Shown: positions 1 to 6,092 of the stretch, in pieces
How the letters are laid out: every line of letters starts with the position of its first letter
Numbering within the stretch: the stretch's first letter is position 1
Source: Litorivicinus sp.
GTDB lineage: Bacteria; Pseudomonadota; Gammaproteobacteria; Pseudomonadales; Litorivicinaceae
Direction: 5' to 3'
Assembly: GCA_018402605.1 (NCBI GenBank)
Contig: JAGYIK010000065.1
Location: 1-6,461, forward strand
DNA length: 6,461 nt
Made by a program: the position numbers and the translations under genes
Notes under the pieces: model-generated
Seen by the model: only the letters and a program-made list of their open reading frames with translations
Databases searched by the model: none
Told to the model about the DNA's origin: nothing

Positions 1-319
1 CGGTATGCAACAACGGTTGCAGATTGCACGAAATCTGGTGACCAATCCAAGGCTCGTATTCATGGATGAACCAACCGGCGGCCTTGATGTCTCTGTGCAG
101 GCTAAGTTACTCGATACATTGAAGCGACTGGTCCACGAGCTTGGCTTGGCTGTGGTCATCGTGACCCATGATATGGGCGTGGCACGGCTCTTAGCCGATC
201 GATTGCTGGTGATGCAGCAGGGTCGTGTGGTCGAGTCCGGCCTGACCGATCAGGTCTTGGATGATCCGCACGCGCCCTATACGCAACAGCTTGTTGCTTC
301 GATTTTGCAGGTGGGTTGA
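1..319 (+). CDS. phnK: PhnK, C-P lyase system ATP-binding protein (5' end outside window)
   Basis: This is the C-terminal part of an ABC-type ATPase, about 105 visible residues; the full family length is roughly 250, so more than half lies upstream of the window. The first visible residues, GMQQRLQIARNL, are the tail of the ABC signature motif. Walker B follows (VFMDEPTGGLD, around visible residues 19-29) with its catalytic Glu and D-loop, then the H-switch His in IVTHD. The GGM signature and DEPTGGLDVSVQA stretch are typical of PhnK, and the phnL-phnM-phnN-phnP genes that follow settle the assignment. PhnK binds the PhnGHIJ core complex of carbon-phosphorus lyase in the cytoplasm and its ATPase activity is needed for phosphonate breakdown; it is not thought to be a transporter subunit. 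The reading frame enters from base 1 (first full codon at 2-4), so the ATG at 5 is internal and not a start. Its TGA stop (317-319) shares a base with the phnL ATG. Confidence 0.93.
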   Translation, partial: GMQQRLQIARNLVTNPRLVFMDEPTGGLDVSVQAKLLDTLKRLVHELGLAVVIVTHDMGVARLLADRLLVMQQGRVVESGLTDQVLDDPHAPYTQQLVASILQVG

Positions 320-1011
320 TGCGACGTATTACTGCAACCAATATCCGTAAGTCCTTCACACTGCACCATCAGGGCGGAACAGAGCTGCCCGTGCTCAACG
401 GTGTGAGCTTCCATGTCGATGCCGGGGAATTGGTTGTGCTGTGCGGTCCATCCGGCAGTGGCAAAAGTTCGCTGTTGAAAATCCTGTATGGCAACTATTT
501 GGCAGACTCCGGTTCGGTCCTTGTCGCAACTGAGACTGGCGAAATGGATCTCGTGCACGCGCATCCACATGCGATTTTAGCGTTGAGACGGCAAACACTG
601 GGTTTTGTGAGTCAGTTTCTTCGCGTCATTCCACGCGTCTCAACCTGGGATCTGGTGGCTGAACCGTTGCGTCGGCGACAGTGCGACCCTGATGAGGTCG
701 AGGGTCGGGTGGCCGCGATCTTGCGTCGATTGAGGCTGCCTGAGCGGCTTTGGTCTCTTGCGCCGGCGACCTTCTCTGGCGGAGAGCAGCAGCGGGTCAA
801 TATCGCCAGAAGTTTGATTGCTGCGTTCCCGATCGTCTTGCTCGATGAGCCAACTGCGTCATTGGATGCAGGCAATCGCGATGTGGTGTGTGAGTTGATT
901 GATGAAGCGCGGCAACAAGGCGCTGCGCTAGTCGGTATTTTTCACGATGATCAGTTGCGCGCAAGCCTCGCTGATCGAGAGATTTACATAGAGGGAGTGT
1001 CATGTCCTTAA
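319..1011 (+). CDS. phnL: PhnL, C-P lyase system ATP-binding protein
   Basis: This complete 230-residue ABC-type ATPase has the usual length for PhnL. Visible motifs are Walker A GPSGSGKSS (residues 43-51), the Q-loop Gln in FVSQF (about residue 99), the signature FSGGEQQRVNIARSL (152-166), Walker B IVLLDEP (172-178) with the SLD D-loop, and the H-switch His in IFHDD (about 209). It has no membrane segments. PhnL is part of the C-P lyase assembly: together with PhnG, H and I it is needed to form ribose-1-phosphonate triphosphate from ATP and phosphonate, and it can bind PhnK on the core complex. The ATG at 319 is preferred over the in-frame TTG at 316 because it overlaps the phnK stop as TGATG and has a purine-rich AGGTGG four bases upstream. 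The gene ends 10 bases inside phnM, so translation of the two is probably coupled. Confidence 0.95.
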   Translation: MRRITATNIRKSFTLHHQGGTELPVLNGVSFHVDAGELVVLCGPSGSGKSSLLKILYGNYLADSGSVLVATETGEMDLVHAHPHAILALRRQTLGFVSQFLRVIPRVSTWDLVAEPLRRRQCDPDEVEGRVAAILRRLRLPERLWSLAPATFSGGEQQRVNIARSLIAAFPIVLLDEPTASLDAGNRDVVCELIDEARQQGAALVGIFHDDQLRASLADREIYIEGVSCP

Positions 1012-2147
1012 AGGTCACCGGACAGCGCGTTTTAGTTGATGGGATATTTCGGCCGGCGACAATTCATATGGAGGCGGGTCTCATTACTTGTGTCACGGAC
1101 ACCGTTGAATCTGGCCTTGGTATTGTGGACGCTGGGCAGCGCTTTGTAATCCCAGGGTTGATCGAGTTGCATACGGATAATCACGAGAAGTATTTCGAGC
1201 CGCGTCCCGGGGTGCAGTGGCCACATATGAACGCTTTACTGGCACACGATGCACAGCTGGCGACAGCCGGTATCACTACAGTCTTTGATGCCATCGCGAT
1301 TGGCTACGGATTTGGTGGTGTCAGTGCGGTGCGGGAGCGAATAGCAGCGGAGTCAATTCAGATGTTACTTGATGTCCGAAACCAAGACGTCTTCCGTATC
1401 GATCACCATGTTCATCTGCGTTGTGAGTGCTCATGCGAGGGTACGGATCAGTATTTCGAACCCTGGGCTGGAGTCGATGGCATCGGTCTGGTGTCTTTAA
1501 TGGATCATGCTCCAGGTCAGCGTCAGTTTGTGTCCATTGAGAAATATCGCGAGTATAACCAGAAGAAATACGGATACTCCGATGAGGTGTTTGAACGCAT
1601 CATGGCAGAGCATGCGGTGGCTGCCGAGGCGTTTTCAGCGCCAAACCGTGAATCGATTTCGGCGTTATGTCGCACCCATGCGATCGCTCTCGCGTCGCAC
1701 GATGATGCCACAGAGGCACATGTCTATGAGTCCGCCGCACTCGGATGCTCGCTAGCGGAGTTCCCGACCACCATGGCCGCAGGTGAGGCGAGCCATCAAG
1801 CAGGACTTCACGTGATGATGGGCGCACCGAATGTGATCCGTGGCGGATCCCATTCCGGGAATGTGGCCGCGCGCGACTTTGCAGTGGCTGGACTGTTGGA
1901 TGTGTTGTCTTCGGATTATTACCCCTCGGCGTTGCTACCAGCTGCCGTGAAACTGACAGAGGATGGTATGGGCATGGGGTTAGCAGAGGCGATCGCAACA
2001 GTCACGACCAATCCAGCGAAGGCAGTCGGGATGCTGGATCGTGGGGAGATTGCTGAGGGTTTGCGCGCAGATCTGGTCGTGTTCGAACATGATCAGCATG
2101 GTGTTCGCGTGTCTGAAACCTTCGTCTCCGGTCGGCGGGTGTTCTGA
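1002..2147 (+). CDS. phnM: PhnM, alpha-D-ribose 1-methylphosphonate 5-triphosphate diphosphatase
   Basis: This 381-residue amidohydrolase-superfamily metalloenzyme has the expected PhnM length. It releases pyrophosphate from alpha-D-ribose 1-alkylphosphonate 5-triphosphate, giving the 5-phosphate substrate of the radical-SAM C-P lyase PhnJ. The HxD metal motif lies in GLIELHTDN (H57, D59). Further conserved stretches are RPGVQWP (68-74), HVHLRCE (136-142), SLMDHAPGQRQF (165-176), ASHDDAT (231-237), EFPTT (253-257), IRGGSHSGNVAA (279-290) and LSSDYYPSALL (302-312, with the conserved Asp at 305); these match E. coli PhnM nearly word for word as I remember it. The ATG has a GAGGGAG Shine-Dalgarno (991-997) inside the end of phnL, with a 10-base overlap. 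Its TGA stop shares one base with the phnN ATG. Nothing indicates a truncation or a lost catalytic residue. Confidence 0.96.
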   Translation: MSLKVTGQRVLVDGIFRPATIHMEAGLITCVTDTVESGLGIVDAGQRFVIPGLIELHTDNHEKYFEPRPGVQWPHMNALLAHDAQLATAGITTVFDAIAIGYGFGGVSAVRERIAAESIQMLLDVRNQDVFRIDHHVHLRCECSCEGTDQYFEPWAGVDGIGLVSLMDHAPGQRQFVSIEKYREYNQKKYGYSDEVFERIMAEHAVAAEAFSAPNRESISALCRTHAIALASHDDATEAHVYESAALGCSLAEFPTTMAAGEASHQAGLHVMMGAPNVIRGGSHSGNVAARDFAVAGLLDVLSSDYYPSALLPAAVKLTEDGMGMGLAEAIATVTTNPAKAVGMLDRGEIAEGLRADLVVFEHDQHGVRVSETFVSGRRVF

Positions 2148-2677
2148 TGTTGCCCGAGGTGTATTACCTCTGCGCACCGTCGGGCGCGGGCAAGAACGCA
2201 TTTTTATCGGCACTGGCGTCGTTTCCGCGCGCGCCTTACATCGTCGTTCGCACGATTACCCGGCCGGACGATCCGACAGAGGCCTCGGAAATGGTCTCTG
2301 AAATGGAATTTATGCGGCTCAAAAAACAAGGTCGGTTTGTATTGGATTGGTCTGCACATGGGTATCTGTATGGCATTCGAGCCACTGAGTTCAGTAAGGG
2401 AGATCGCGTGATCTTGAATGGCTCTCGCGTCTATTGGCCAACAGCGAAAACAATTTTCCCCAATTTGCGCTTGATCACACTGGAAGTGCCAGACTCAGTC
2501 CTCAAGGCACGCCTCGAGCAACGTGGTCGTGAGTCTGAGTTCGAAATTTACGCGCGATTGAAACGCAATCGACAACTCGCAACTGCATTGCAGAATGAAA
2601 AGCCATTTTGCACCTTGATCAATGATGGGACGCCTGAAGATATGGCCATTGCATTTATGGATCGCATCGGATGTTGA
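2147..2677 (+). CDS. phnN: PhnN, ribose 1,5-bisphosphate phosphokinase
   Basis: This 176-residue P-loop kinase of the guanylate-kinase-like fold is close to the usual PhnN length. It phosphorylates ribose 1,5-bisphosphate with ATP to give PRPP, returning the ribose moiety of C-P lyase metabolism to nucleotide synthesis. The P-loop is APSGAGKNA (residues 10-18). Other family stretches are VRTITRP (34-40), DWSAHGYLYGI (67-77, the counterpart of E. coli SWHANGLYYG), VILNGSR (88-94) and RLEQRGRES (122-130). The residue after the P-loop Lys is Asn instead of the Ser or Thr of canonical Walker A; E. coli PhnN, as I recall it, has Asp there, so this looks like a family trait and not inactivation. 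The ATG at 2147 overlaps the phnM stop (TGATG). The last seven bases overlap phnP. Confidence 0.94.
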   Translation: MLPEVYYLCAPSGAGKNAFLSALASFPRAPYIVVRTITRPDDPTEASEMVSEMEFMRLKKQGRFVLDWSAHGYLYGIRATEFSKGDRVILNGSRVYWPTAKTIFPNLRLITLEVPDSVLKARLEQRGRESEFEIYARLKRNRQLATALQNEKPFCTLINDGTPEDMAIAFMDRIGC

Positions 2678-3426
2678 TTCGTTTGTTAGGCACGGGGAAC
2701 GCCCCGCAGATTCCTGTTTTTGGTTGTGGCTGTCGGGCATGTCGGCGTGCCCGGGTTGACGAAAACTTTCGGCGGCGACCAACATCAGCTGAGATTCAAA
2801 CCGCTCGCGGACGGTTCTTGGTTGATGCGGGACGGACCGATTTGGCCGACTGGGTCGACCCGGACTCGCTGCAAGGGGTGCTGTTGACTCACTACCACAT
2901 GGATCATGTTGCGGGATTGTTTCAGTTACGCTGGGGTCCGATCGACCCCATCCCAGTTTATGGTCCGCCCGATCCAATTGGGGCAGATGATTTATTCGCG
3001 CATCCCGGATGCTTGGATTTCTCCCATACCTTGAGTGCCTATCAGCCCCATACCGTGTGCGAGGAGTTGACTGTGATCCCAGTGCCAATCAAACACTCAC
3101 GGTTAACATTTGGCTACATCCTAAAGGGCCGTCGAGAGGCTCTGGTGTATCTCAGTGACTGCGATGGGATTGGTCCAGAGAGTGCGGACTGCATCCGTCG
3201 AGCCGAACCTAAAGCGGTGATTGTGGATTGCAGTTTCCCCCCGGGTCAGGGCCGAAATCACTTGAGCCTGGATCGTGCGCTGGAGCTTGTGCGGGTATTG
3301 GAGACACCTTGGCTGTATCTAACGCACATTGGTCACGACCTTGAGGTGTATCTGATGGATCACCCATTGCCAGCCGACGGTCAGGTGGTATTGGCTCAGG
3401 ATGGCATGACATTCACGCTGGATTAA
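2671..3426 (+). CDS. phnP: PhnP, phosphoribosyl 1,2-cyclic phosphate phosphodiesterase
   Basis: This 251-residue metallo-beta-lactamase-fold phosphodiesterase has the same length class as E. coli PhnP. It hydrolyses 5-phospho-alpha-D-ribosyl 1,2-cyclic phosphate, the product of C-P lyase, to ribose 1,5-bisphosphate, the PhnN substrate. The dinuclear metal motif is THYHMDHV (H74, H76, D78, H79), with further ligand candidates at H142 (IKHS), D163 (YLSDCD), H197 (RNH) and H219 (LTHIGH). The structural zinc site known from E. coli PhnP (three Cys and one His) is kept: C19, C21 and C24 in GCGCRAC, plus H222. RWGPIDPIPVYGPPD and HPGCLDFSHT are also characteristic. The ATG overlaps the end of phnN, so expression probably depends on coupling. 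It is the last phn gene; I see no clear terminator hairpin behind it before the Pho-box region. Confidence 0.96.
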   Translation: MLIRLLGTGNAPQIPVFGCGCRACRRARVDENFRRRPTSAEIQTARGRFLVDAGRTDLADWVDPDSLQGVLLTHYHMDHVAGLFQLRWGPIDPIPVYGPPDPIGADDLFAHPGCLDFSHTLSAYQPHTVCEELTVIPVPIKHSRLTFGYILKGRREALVYLSDCDGIGPESADCIRRAEPKAVIVDCSFPPGQGRNHLSLDRALELVRVLETPWLYLTHIGHDLEVYLMDHPLPADGQVVLAQDGMTFTLD

Positions 3427-3448
3427 GCCTCGCCAACTTGTAACAAAA

Positions 3449-3488
3449 CTGTCATTATTCGTTCATCGAACCGTCTTTCTTGCTTCAT
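3449..3488 (+). promoter_or_regulatory. Tandem Pho-box array (four PhoB-type heptamers, 11-base period) upstream of olsB
   Basis: Four heptamers follow each other with exactly four bases between them: CTGTCAT (3449-3455), CGTTCAT (3460-3466), CCGTCTT (3471-3477) and GCTTCAT (3482-3488). The first is identical to the E. coli Pho-box half-site CTGTCAT, and the rest keep the T at the fourth, the C at the fifth and the T at the seventh position. The 7+4 layout is the known arrangement for PhoB dimers binding head to tail on one face of DNA, and arrays of two boxes occur in strongly phosphate-regulated promoters. The array lies 30 bases ahead of the olsB ATG, so the inferred role is activation of olsBA by PhoB under phosphate limitation. 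Binding has not been shown; the downstream repeats are degenerate. Confidence 0.75.
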
Positions 3489-3493
3489 AAACT
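3488..3493 (+). promoter_or_regulatory. Candidate -10 element of the olsBA promoter
   Basis: TAAACT matches four of six positions of the sigma-70 -10 consensus. It begins 10 bases after the third Pho heptamer, the same spacing between Pho box and -10 hexamer seen in the E. coli phoA promoter as I recall it. It overlaps the last base of the fourth heptamer, which would then act as an extra site. There is no good -35 hexamer, as expected for a PhoB-dependent promoter. Transcription would begin near 3500, leaving a leader of about 20 bases. The match is weak, so this is tentative. Confidence 0.35.
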
Positions 3494-3507
3494 GTGAAAA
3501 ACAACCC

Positions 3508-3512
3508 AGGGA
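3508..3512 (+). promoter_or_regulatory. Shine-Dalgarno of olsB
   Basis: AGGGA lies six bases ahead of the ATG at 3519. An in-frame ATG two codons later (3525) would be 12 bases away, so the spacing favours the first start. Confidence 0.6.
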
Positions 3513-3518
3513 TTTCAC

Positions 3519-4313
3519 ATGTCGATGACAGAACTGAATCGTAGCCAAGGTTTCTCGGTCCGGTTGGCCGCCACCCCAGAAGAAGTCGAGATGACGCAGC
3601 GATTACGCTATGACGTCTTCGCAGGCGAAATGGGTGCACAAGTCCACACTGTCAAACCCGGCGTCGAGTCAGACGATTTTGATCCCTACTGTGAACACCT
3701 GTTAGTCCAAGAATTAGCCACCGGGCGAATTGTCGCGTCCACGCGCTTGCTCCGCCGTGCACAAGCACAGCAAATCGGCCGCTTCTACTCTGAGTCCGAA
3801 TTCGACGCACGCTTTGTGCGCTCCCTCCAAGGTGAAGTCGTTGAACTGGGTCGCACCTGCGTGCACATCGATTTTCGCTCAGGCGGTGGCATTATGTTGC
3901 TCTGGAGTGGGATCGCCCAACTGATGAAGGTGTGGGAGATTGACTACCTGCTGGGGTGCGCCAGTGTCCCGTGCCGCGATGACGGCCGACTGGTGCAAAC
4001 TTTAATGACCAGCTTACGAAGCAAGCACTTGAGCCCCGCAGATTTTCGGGCACAGCCACGGGTTCCCGTTGCTGAAGTCGCAGGCGCTGAGATCAGTGGT
4101 GCAATTATGCCACCGCTTTTGAAAGCCTATTTGCGGCTCGGTGCATGGGTGTGTGGTGAGCCGAGTCTTGACGATGAGTTTGGTGTGGCCGACTTAATGG
4201 TGCTCTTAGACATGCAACAGCTCAATCATCGCTATTTCAGACACTTTCTGGGGCGCGAATCGAAAGCGGCAGAAGCGGTTGGTATGCCAGATTCAGTGGC
4301 GCACAGCGCATGA
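3519..4313 (+). CDS. olsB: OlsB-type L-ornithine N-acyltransferase (acyl-ACP dependent)
   Basis: This 264-residue protein belongs to the GNAT-fold acyltransferases of the OlsB/hemolysin-like family (Pfam Acetyltransf_5 type). The family enzyme transfers a 3-hydroxyacyl chain from acyl carrier protein to the alpha-amino group of ornithine, giving lyso-ornithine lipid at the cytoplasmic side of the inner membrane. Family stretches seen are LRYDVFAGEMGA (residues 29-40), DDFDPYCEHLLV (52-63), IVASTRLLRR (71-80), GRFYSESEFD (87-96), EVVELGRTCVHIDFR (106-120), and the OlsB-like C-terminal part PPLLKAYLRLGAWVCGEP (198-215) followed by FGVADLMVLLD (221-231). There is no signal peptide or clear membrane span. 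The next gene is an OlsA-like acyltransferase overlapping by ATGA, which strongly supports the ornithine-lipid role. Substrate choice cannot be read from sequence; related enzymes use glycine or other amino acids. The Pho-box array upstream implies induction by phosphate limitation. Confidence 0.88.
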   Translation: MSMTELNRSQGFSVRLAATPEEVEMTQRLRYDVFAGEMGAQVHTVKPGVESDDFDPYCEHLLVQELATGRIVASTRLLRRAQAQQIGRFYSESEFDARFVRSLQGEVVELGRTCVHIDFRSGGGIMLLWSGIAQLMKVWEIDYLLGCASVPCRDDGRLVQTLMTSLRSKHLSPADFRAQPRVPVAEVAGAEISGAIMPPLLKAYLRLGAWVCGEPSLDDEFGVADLMVLLDMQQLNHRYFRHFLGRESKAAEAVGMPDSVAHSA

Positions 4314-5071
4314 GGTTGGTTCAAATTATTCTGCACATGGTCCGTGGTCTTTGGGCGTTGAAGCGCCTTGCAGTGCGGCGTGAACCCCGTCTGACCAAGC
4401 GCCGCGTGCAGTTGTGGCATCGCAAAGCGCTGCATCTATTCGGAATTGAACGCGTGTTAGTGGGTCAGGTTCCTGAGGGTCCCTGTTTGATTGTGTCGAA
4501 TCATCTGTCATGGATCGATATTTTGATGATTGGCTCCATCATGAATGTTCGGTTCCTTTCAAAAGCAGAAGTGGCCTCTTGGCCGATCGTAGGTCGGCTG
4601 GCGACAGGAGCAGGGACCTTGTATGTGAATCGGGGTGATCGGCACTCGGCTGAGCAGGCACTGAATGATATTGCAGATGCGCTGGCCTCTGGTGATCAGG
4701 TTGTGGTCTTTCCGGAGGGTACATCCACACGCGGTCCGATGCCCATCAAGTTTCGCAGTCGACTCATTGAGGCGGCGCGGCGCGCCGGCGTTCCGGTTGT
4801 GCCAATGGCACTGAGTTATCACGGGCCCGGAAAAGCCTATGCATCCTATGCCGGCGATGATGACTTTGTGTCGCACATGTCACGGTTGTCCCAAGCACCC
4901 TTTGTCCGAGGCCGCGTGGCTGTCGGTCAGCCGATTGCCTGTGATGAGCCTGCCGCTGTCATCGCACGCCAAGCCCAAGCACACGTTGAAGCAATGCTTG
5001 AGCCCGTTGTTTGCGAGTCACGTCAGTCTGTGGCGAAATCTGGCGAACTCGGACTACTGACGACCCACTGA
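4310..5071 (+). CDS. olsA: OlsA-type O-acyltransferase (PlsC/1-acylglycerol-3-phosphate acyltransferase family)
   Basis: This 253-residue PlsC-family acyltransferase carries the four family blocks. They are NHLSWID (residues 64-70, the HX4D catalytic pair H65 and D70), RFLSKAEVASWPIVGRLATGAGTLYVNR (block II, 81-108), FPEGTSTRG (block III, 134-142) and VPVVPMALSYHG (block IV, 161-172). The N-terminal stretch (about 1-15, MRLVQIILHMVRGLW) is hydrophobic and amphipathic, suitable for membrane association. In the ornithine-lipid pathway OlsA acylates the 3-hydroxyl of lyso-ornithine lipid to complete the lipid. On its own the sequence cannot be told from a phosphatidic-acid-forming PlsC paralogue; the ATGA overlap with olsB is the reason for calling it OlsA. 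Some OlsA proteins do both reactions. Its 3' end runs 18 bases into the end of the convergent asparaginase gene. Confidence 0.85.
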   Translation: MRLVQIILHMVRGLWALKRLAVRREPRLTKRRVQLWHRKALHLFGIERVLVGQVPEGPCLIVSNHLSWIDILMIGSIMNVRFLSKAEVASWPIVGRLATGAGTLYVNRGDRHSAEQALNDIADALASGDQVVVFPEGTSTRGPMPIKFRSRLIEAARRAGVPVVPMALSYHGPGKAYASYAGDDDFVSHMSRLSQAPFVRGRVAVGQPIACDEPAAVIARQAQAHVEAMLEPVVCESRQSVAKSGELGLLTTH

Positions 5072-6043
5072 AATGTGACCGACCGGCTGTCCTCGCGCAG
5101 TCAGGATCTCGGGATGTCTGAAGGTTGATGCCAGACGCTTCACAATGGCGTCTTCACCAATCTGAGAGAGCAACCGAACAACCAGTGCCTCCTGGCCTCG
5201 CAACGTGCCGTCTTCACATTTCAACGCAAATCCTAAGCCCCGATCGGGAATCGCTCCACAGTAAACGCCCTCAGCACCCATTTTGACCTGTAATCGACCC
5301 TGGCCAGCCTCGAGCAGAGCGGTATCGAGTCGGTCTGTTCCAGCGACCATAAATGGGTGTGCGGTTTGTGCCTTGAAGAGGCGCTGTGCTGCATCACCGA
5401 GCGCCATATCGAGGTCATCCGAGGTGAGTCGTGCAAAGCCCTTGGCCAATGTTGTCAGCGGCATTGCGTAGGTGGGGACAGAGCAGCCATCGATCGCATA
5501 AACCAGTTCTTCGGGGTCACAGATAAAAATTTGCCGCATGTGTTCCCGGATCTGTGCCTGCAACGGATGGTCATACTGGGTATATCCCGCTGTTGACCAG
5601 CCGCGGTGAATACAGACCGAGAGCATTCCAGCATGTTTACCAGAGCAGCAGTGGTGCAAGGGATTCGGAGTTTGGTGAGCGTGGGCCAACTGAAGCCGAA
5701 CCGCTTCTGTAAATGGCGGGCTGGTTCCGCACTCCAGGTCGGACAGCCGAAGACCGATCTGCGCGAGCCAGGAGCTCACGAGCTCGGTGTGTGCTGTCTC
5801 ACCATTGTGGGAGGCACACGCGATAGCCAGATGTTGGTCGGTCAATTGAAAGGCGTCAGCCGCGCCACTGCGGACGAGCTCTAACCCTTGAATCCATTTG
5901 GCAGCCGAGCGCGGGAATGTGACTCGAGCCACGTCGCCAAATGCCAAAAGTGTTTGGCCAGACTGGTCTATAACAACGCCGTGGCCGATGTGTTGGCTTT
6001 CGACCAGATCACCACGGGTCACTTCAACAATCCAAGGATGCAT
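5054..6043 (-). CDS. L-asparaginase, Rhizobium etli type (L-asparaginase II family)
   Basis: This 329-residue protein belongs to the L-asparaginase II family (Pfam Asparaginase_2), the thermolabile R. etli type, unrelated to the E. coli AnsA/AnsB enzymes. It hydrolyses asparagine to aspartate and ammonia. The motifs of the structurally known R. etli enzyme are all present: PRSAAK (Ser46 and Lys49), ASHNGE (Ser78), CCSGKH (Cys133 and Lys136) and DGCSVP (Cys187). These lie two residues before the R. etli positions S48, K51, S80, C135, K138 and C189 as I recall them. There is no signal peptide, so it is probably cytoplasmic. The ATG at 6043 is chosen over the in-frame TTG at 6055 because GGAGAG lies just ahead of it and overlaps the TTG. 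The gene starts 49 bases after the HNH gene stop on the same strand, so co-transcription is possible. It converges on olsA with an 18-base overlap. Confidence 0.9.
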   Translation of the reverse strand: MHPWIVEVTRGDLVESQHIGHGVVIDQSGQTLLAFGDVARVTFPRSAAKWIQGLELVRSGAADAFQLTDQHLAIACASHNGETAHTELVSSWLAQIGLRLSDLECGTSPPFTEAVRLQLAHAHQTPNPLHHCCSGKHAGMLSVCIHRGWSTAGYTQYDHPLQAQIREHMRQIFICDPEELVYAIDGCSVPTYAMPLTTLAKGFARLTSDDLDMALGDAAQRLFKAQTAHPFMVAGTDRLDTALLEAGQGRLQVKMGAEGVYCGAIPDRGLGFALKCEDGTLRGQEALVVRLLSQIGEDAIVKRLASTFRHPEILTARGQPVGHISVGRQ

Positions 6044-6047
6044 CTGG

Positions 6048-6053
6048 CTCTCC
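6048..6053 (-). promoter_or_regulatory. Shine-Dalgarno that sets the asparaginase start
   Basis: On the - strand GGAGAG ends four bases ahead of the ATG at 6043. The upstream in-frame TTG at 6055 would include this site in its coding sequence and has no comparable ribosome binding site of its own. This is why the shorter protein is preferred. Confidence 0.65.
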
Positions 6054-6092
6054 AAAATGATCAGTCAAGCAGTCTTTCGCGAAAAAAGAAAC

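Noticed and set aside
1..1011. The two ABC ATPases as part of a transporter
   Set aside because: No permease or binding protein is visible; the PhnK- and PhnL-type motifs and the phnMNP genes that follow mark them as C-P lyase components.
1600..1998. A 132-codon open frame on the - strand inside phnM
   Set aside because: It is entirely antisense to conserved PhnM motifs, and its residue mix (many Arg, His, Pro, Ser) is typical of a shadow frame.
2495..3088. A 197-codon open frame on the - strand across the phnN/phnP junction
   Set aside because: It lies opposite two well-supported genes, has no recognisable motif, and its composition is that of an antisense shadow.
5606..5884. A 92-codon open frame on the + strand opposite the asparaginase gene
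   Set aside because: It is antisense to the region encoding the asparaginase active-site motifs, with no recognisable domain.
6075..6084. Perfect 10-base palindrome TTTCGCGAAA between the HNH stop and the asparaginase start
   Set aside because: It is short, has no loop and no following T run that fits a terminator, and matches no operator I can name with confidence; a chance occurrence is likely.
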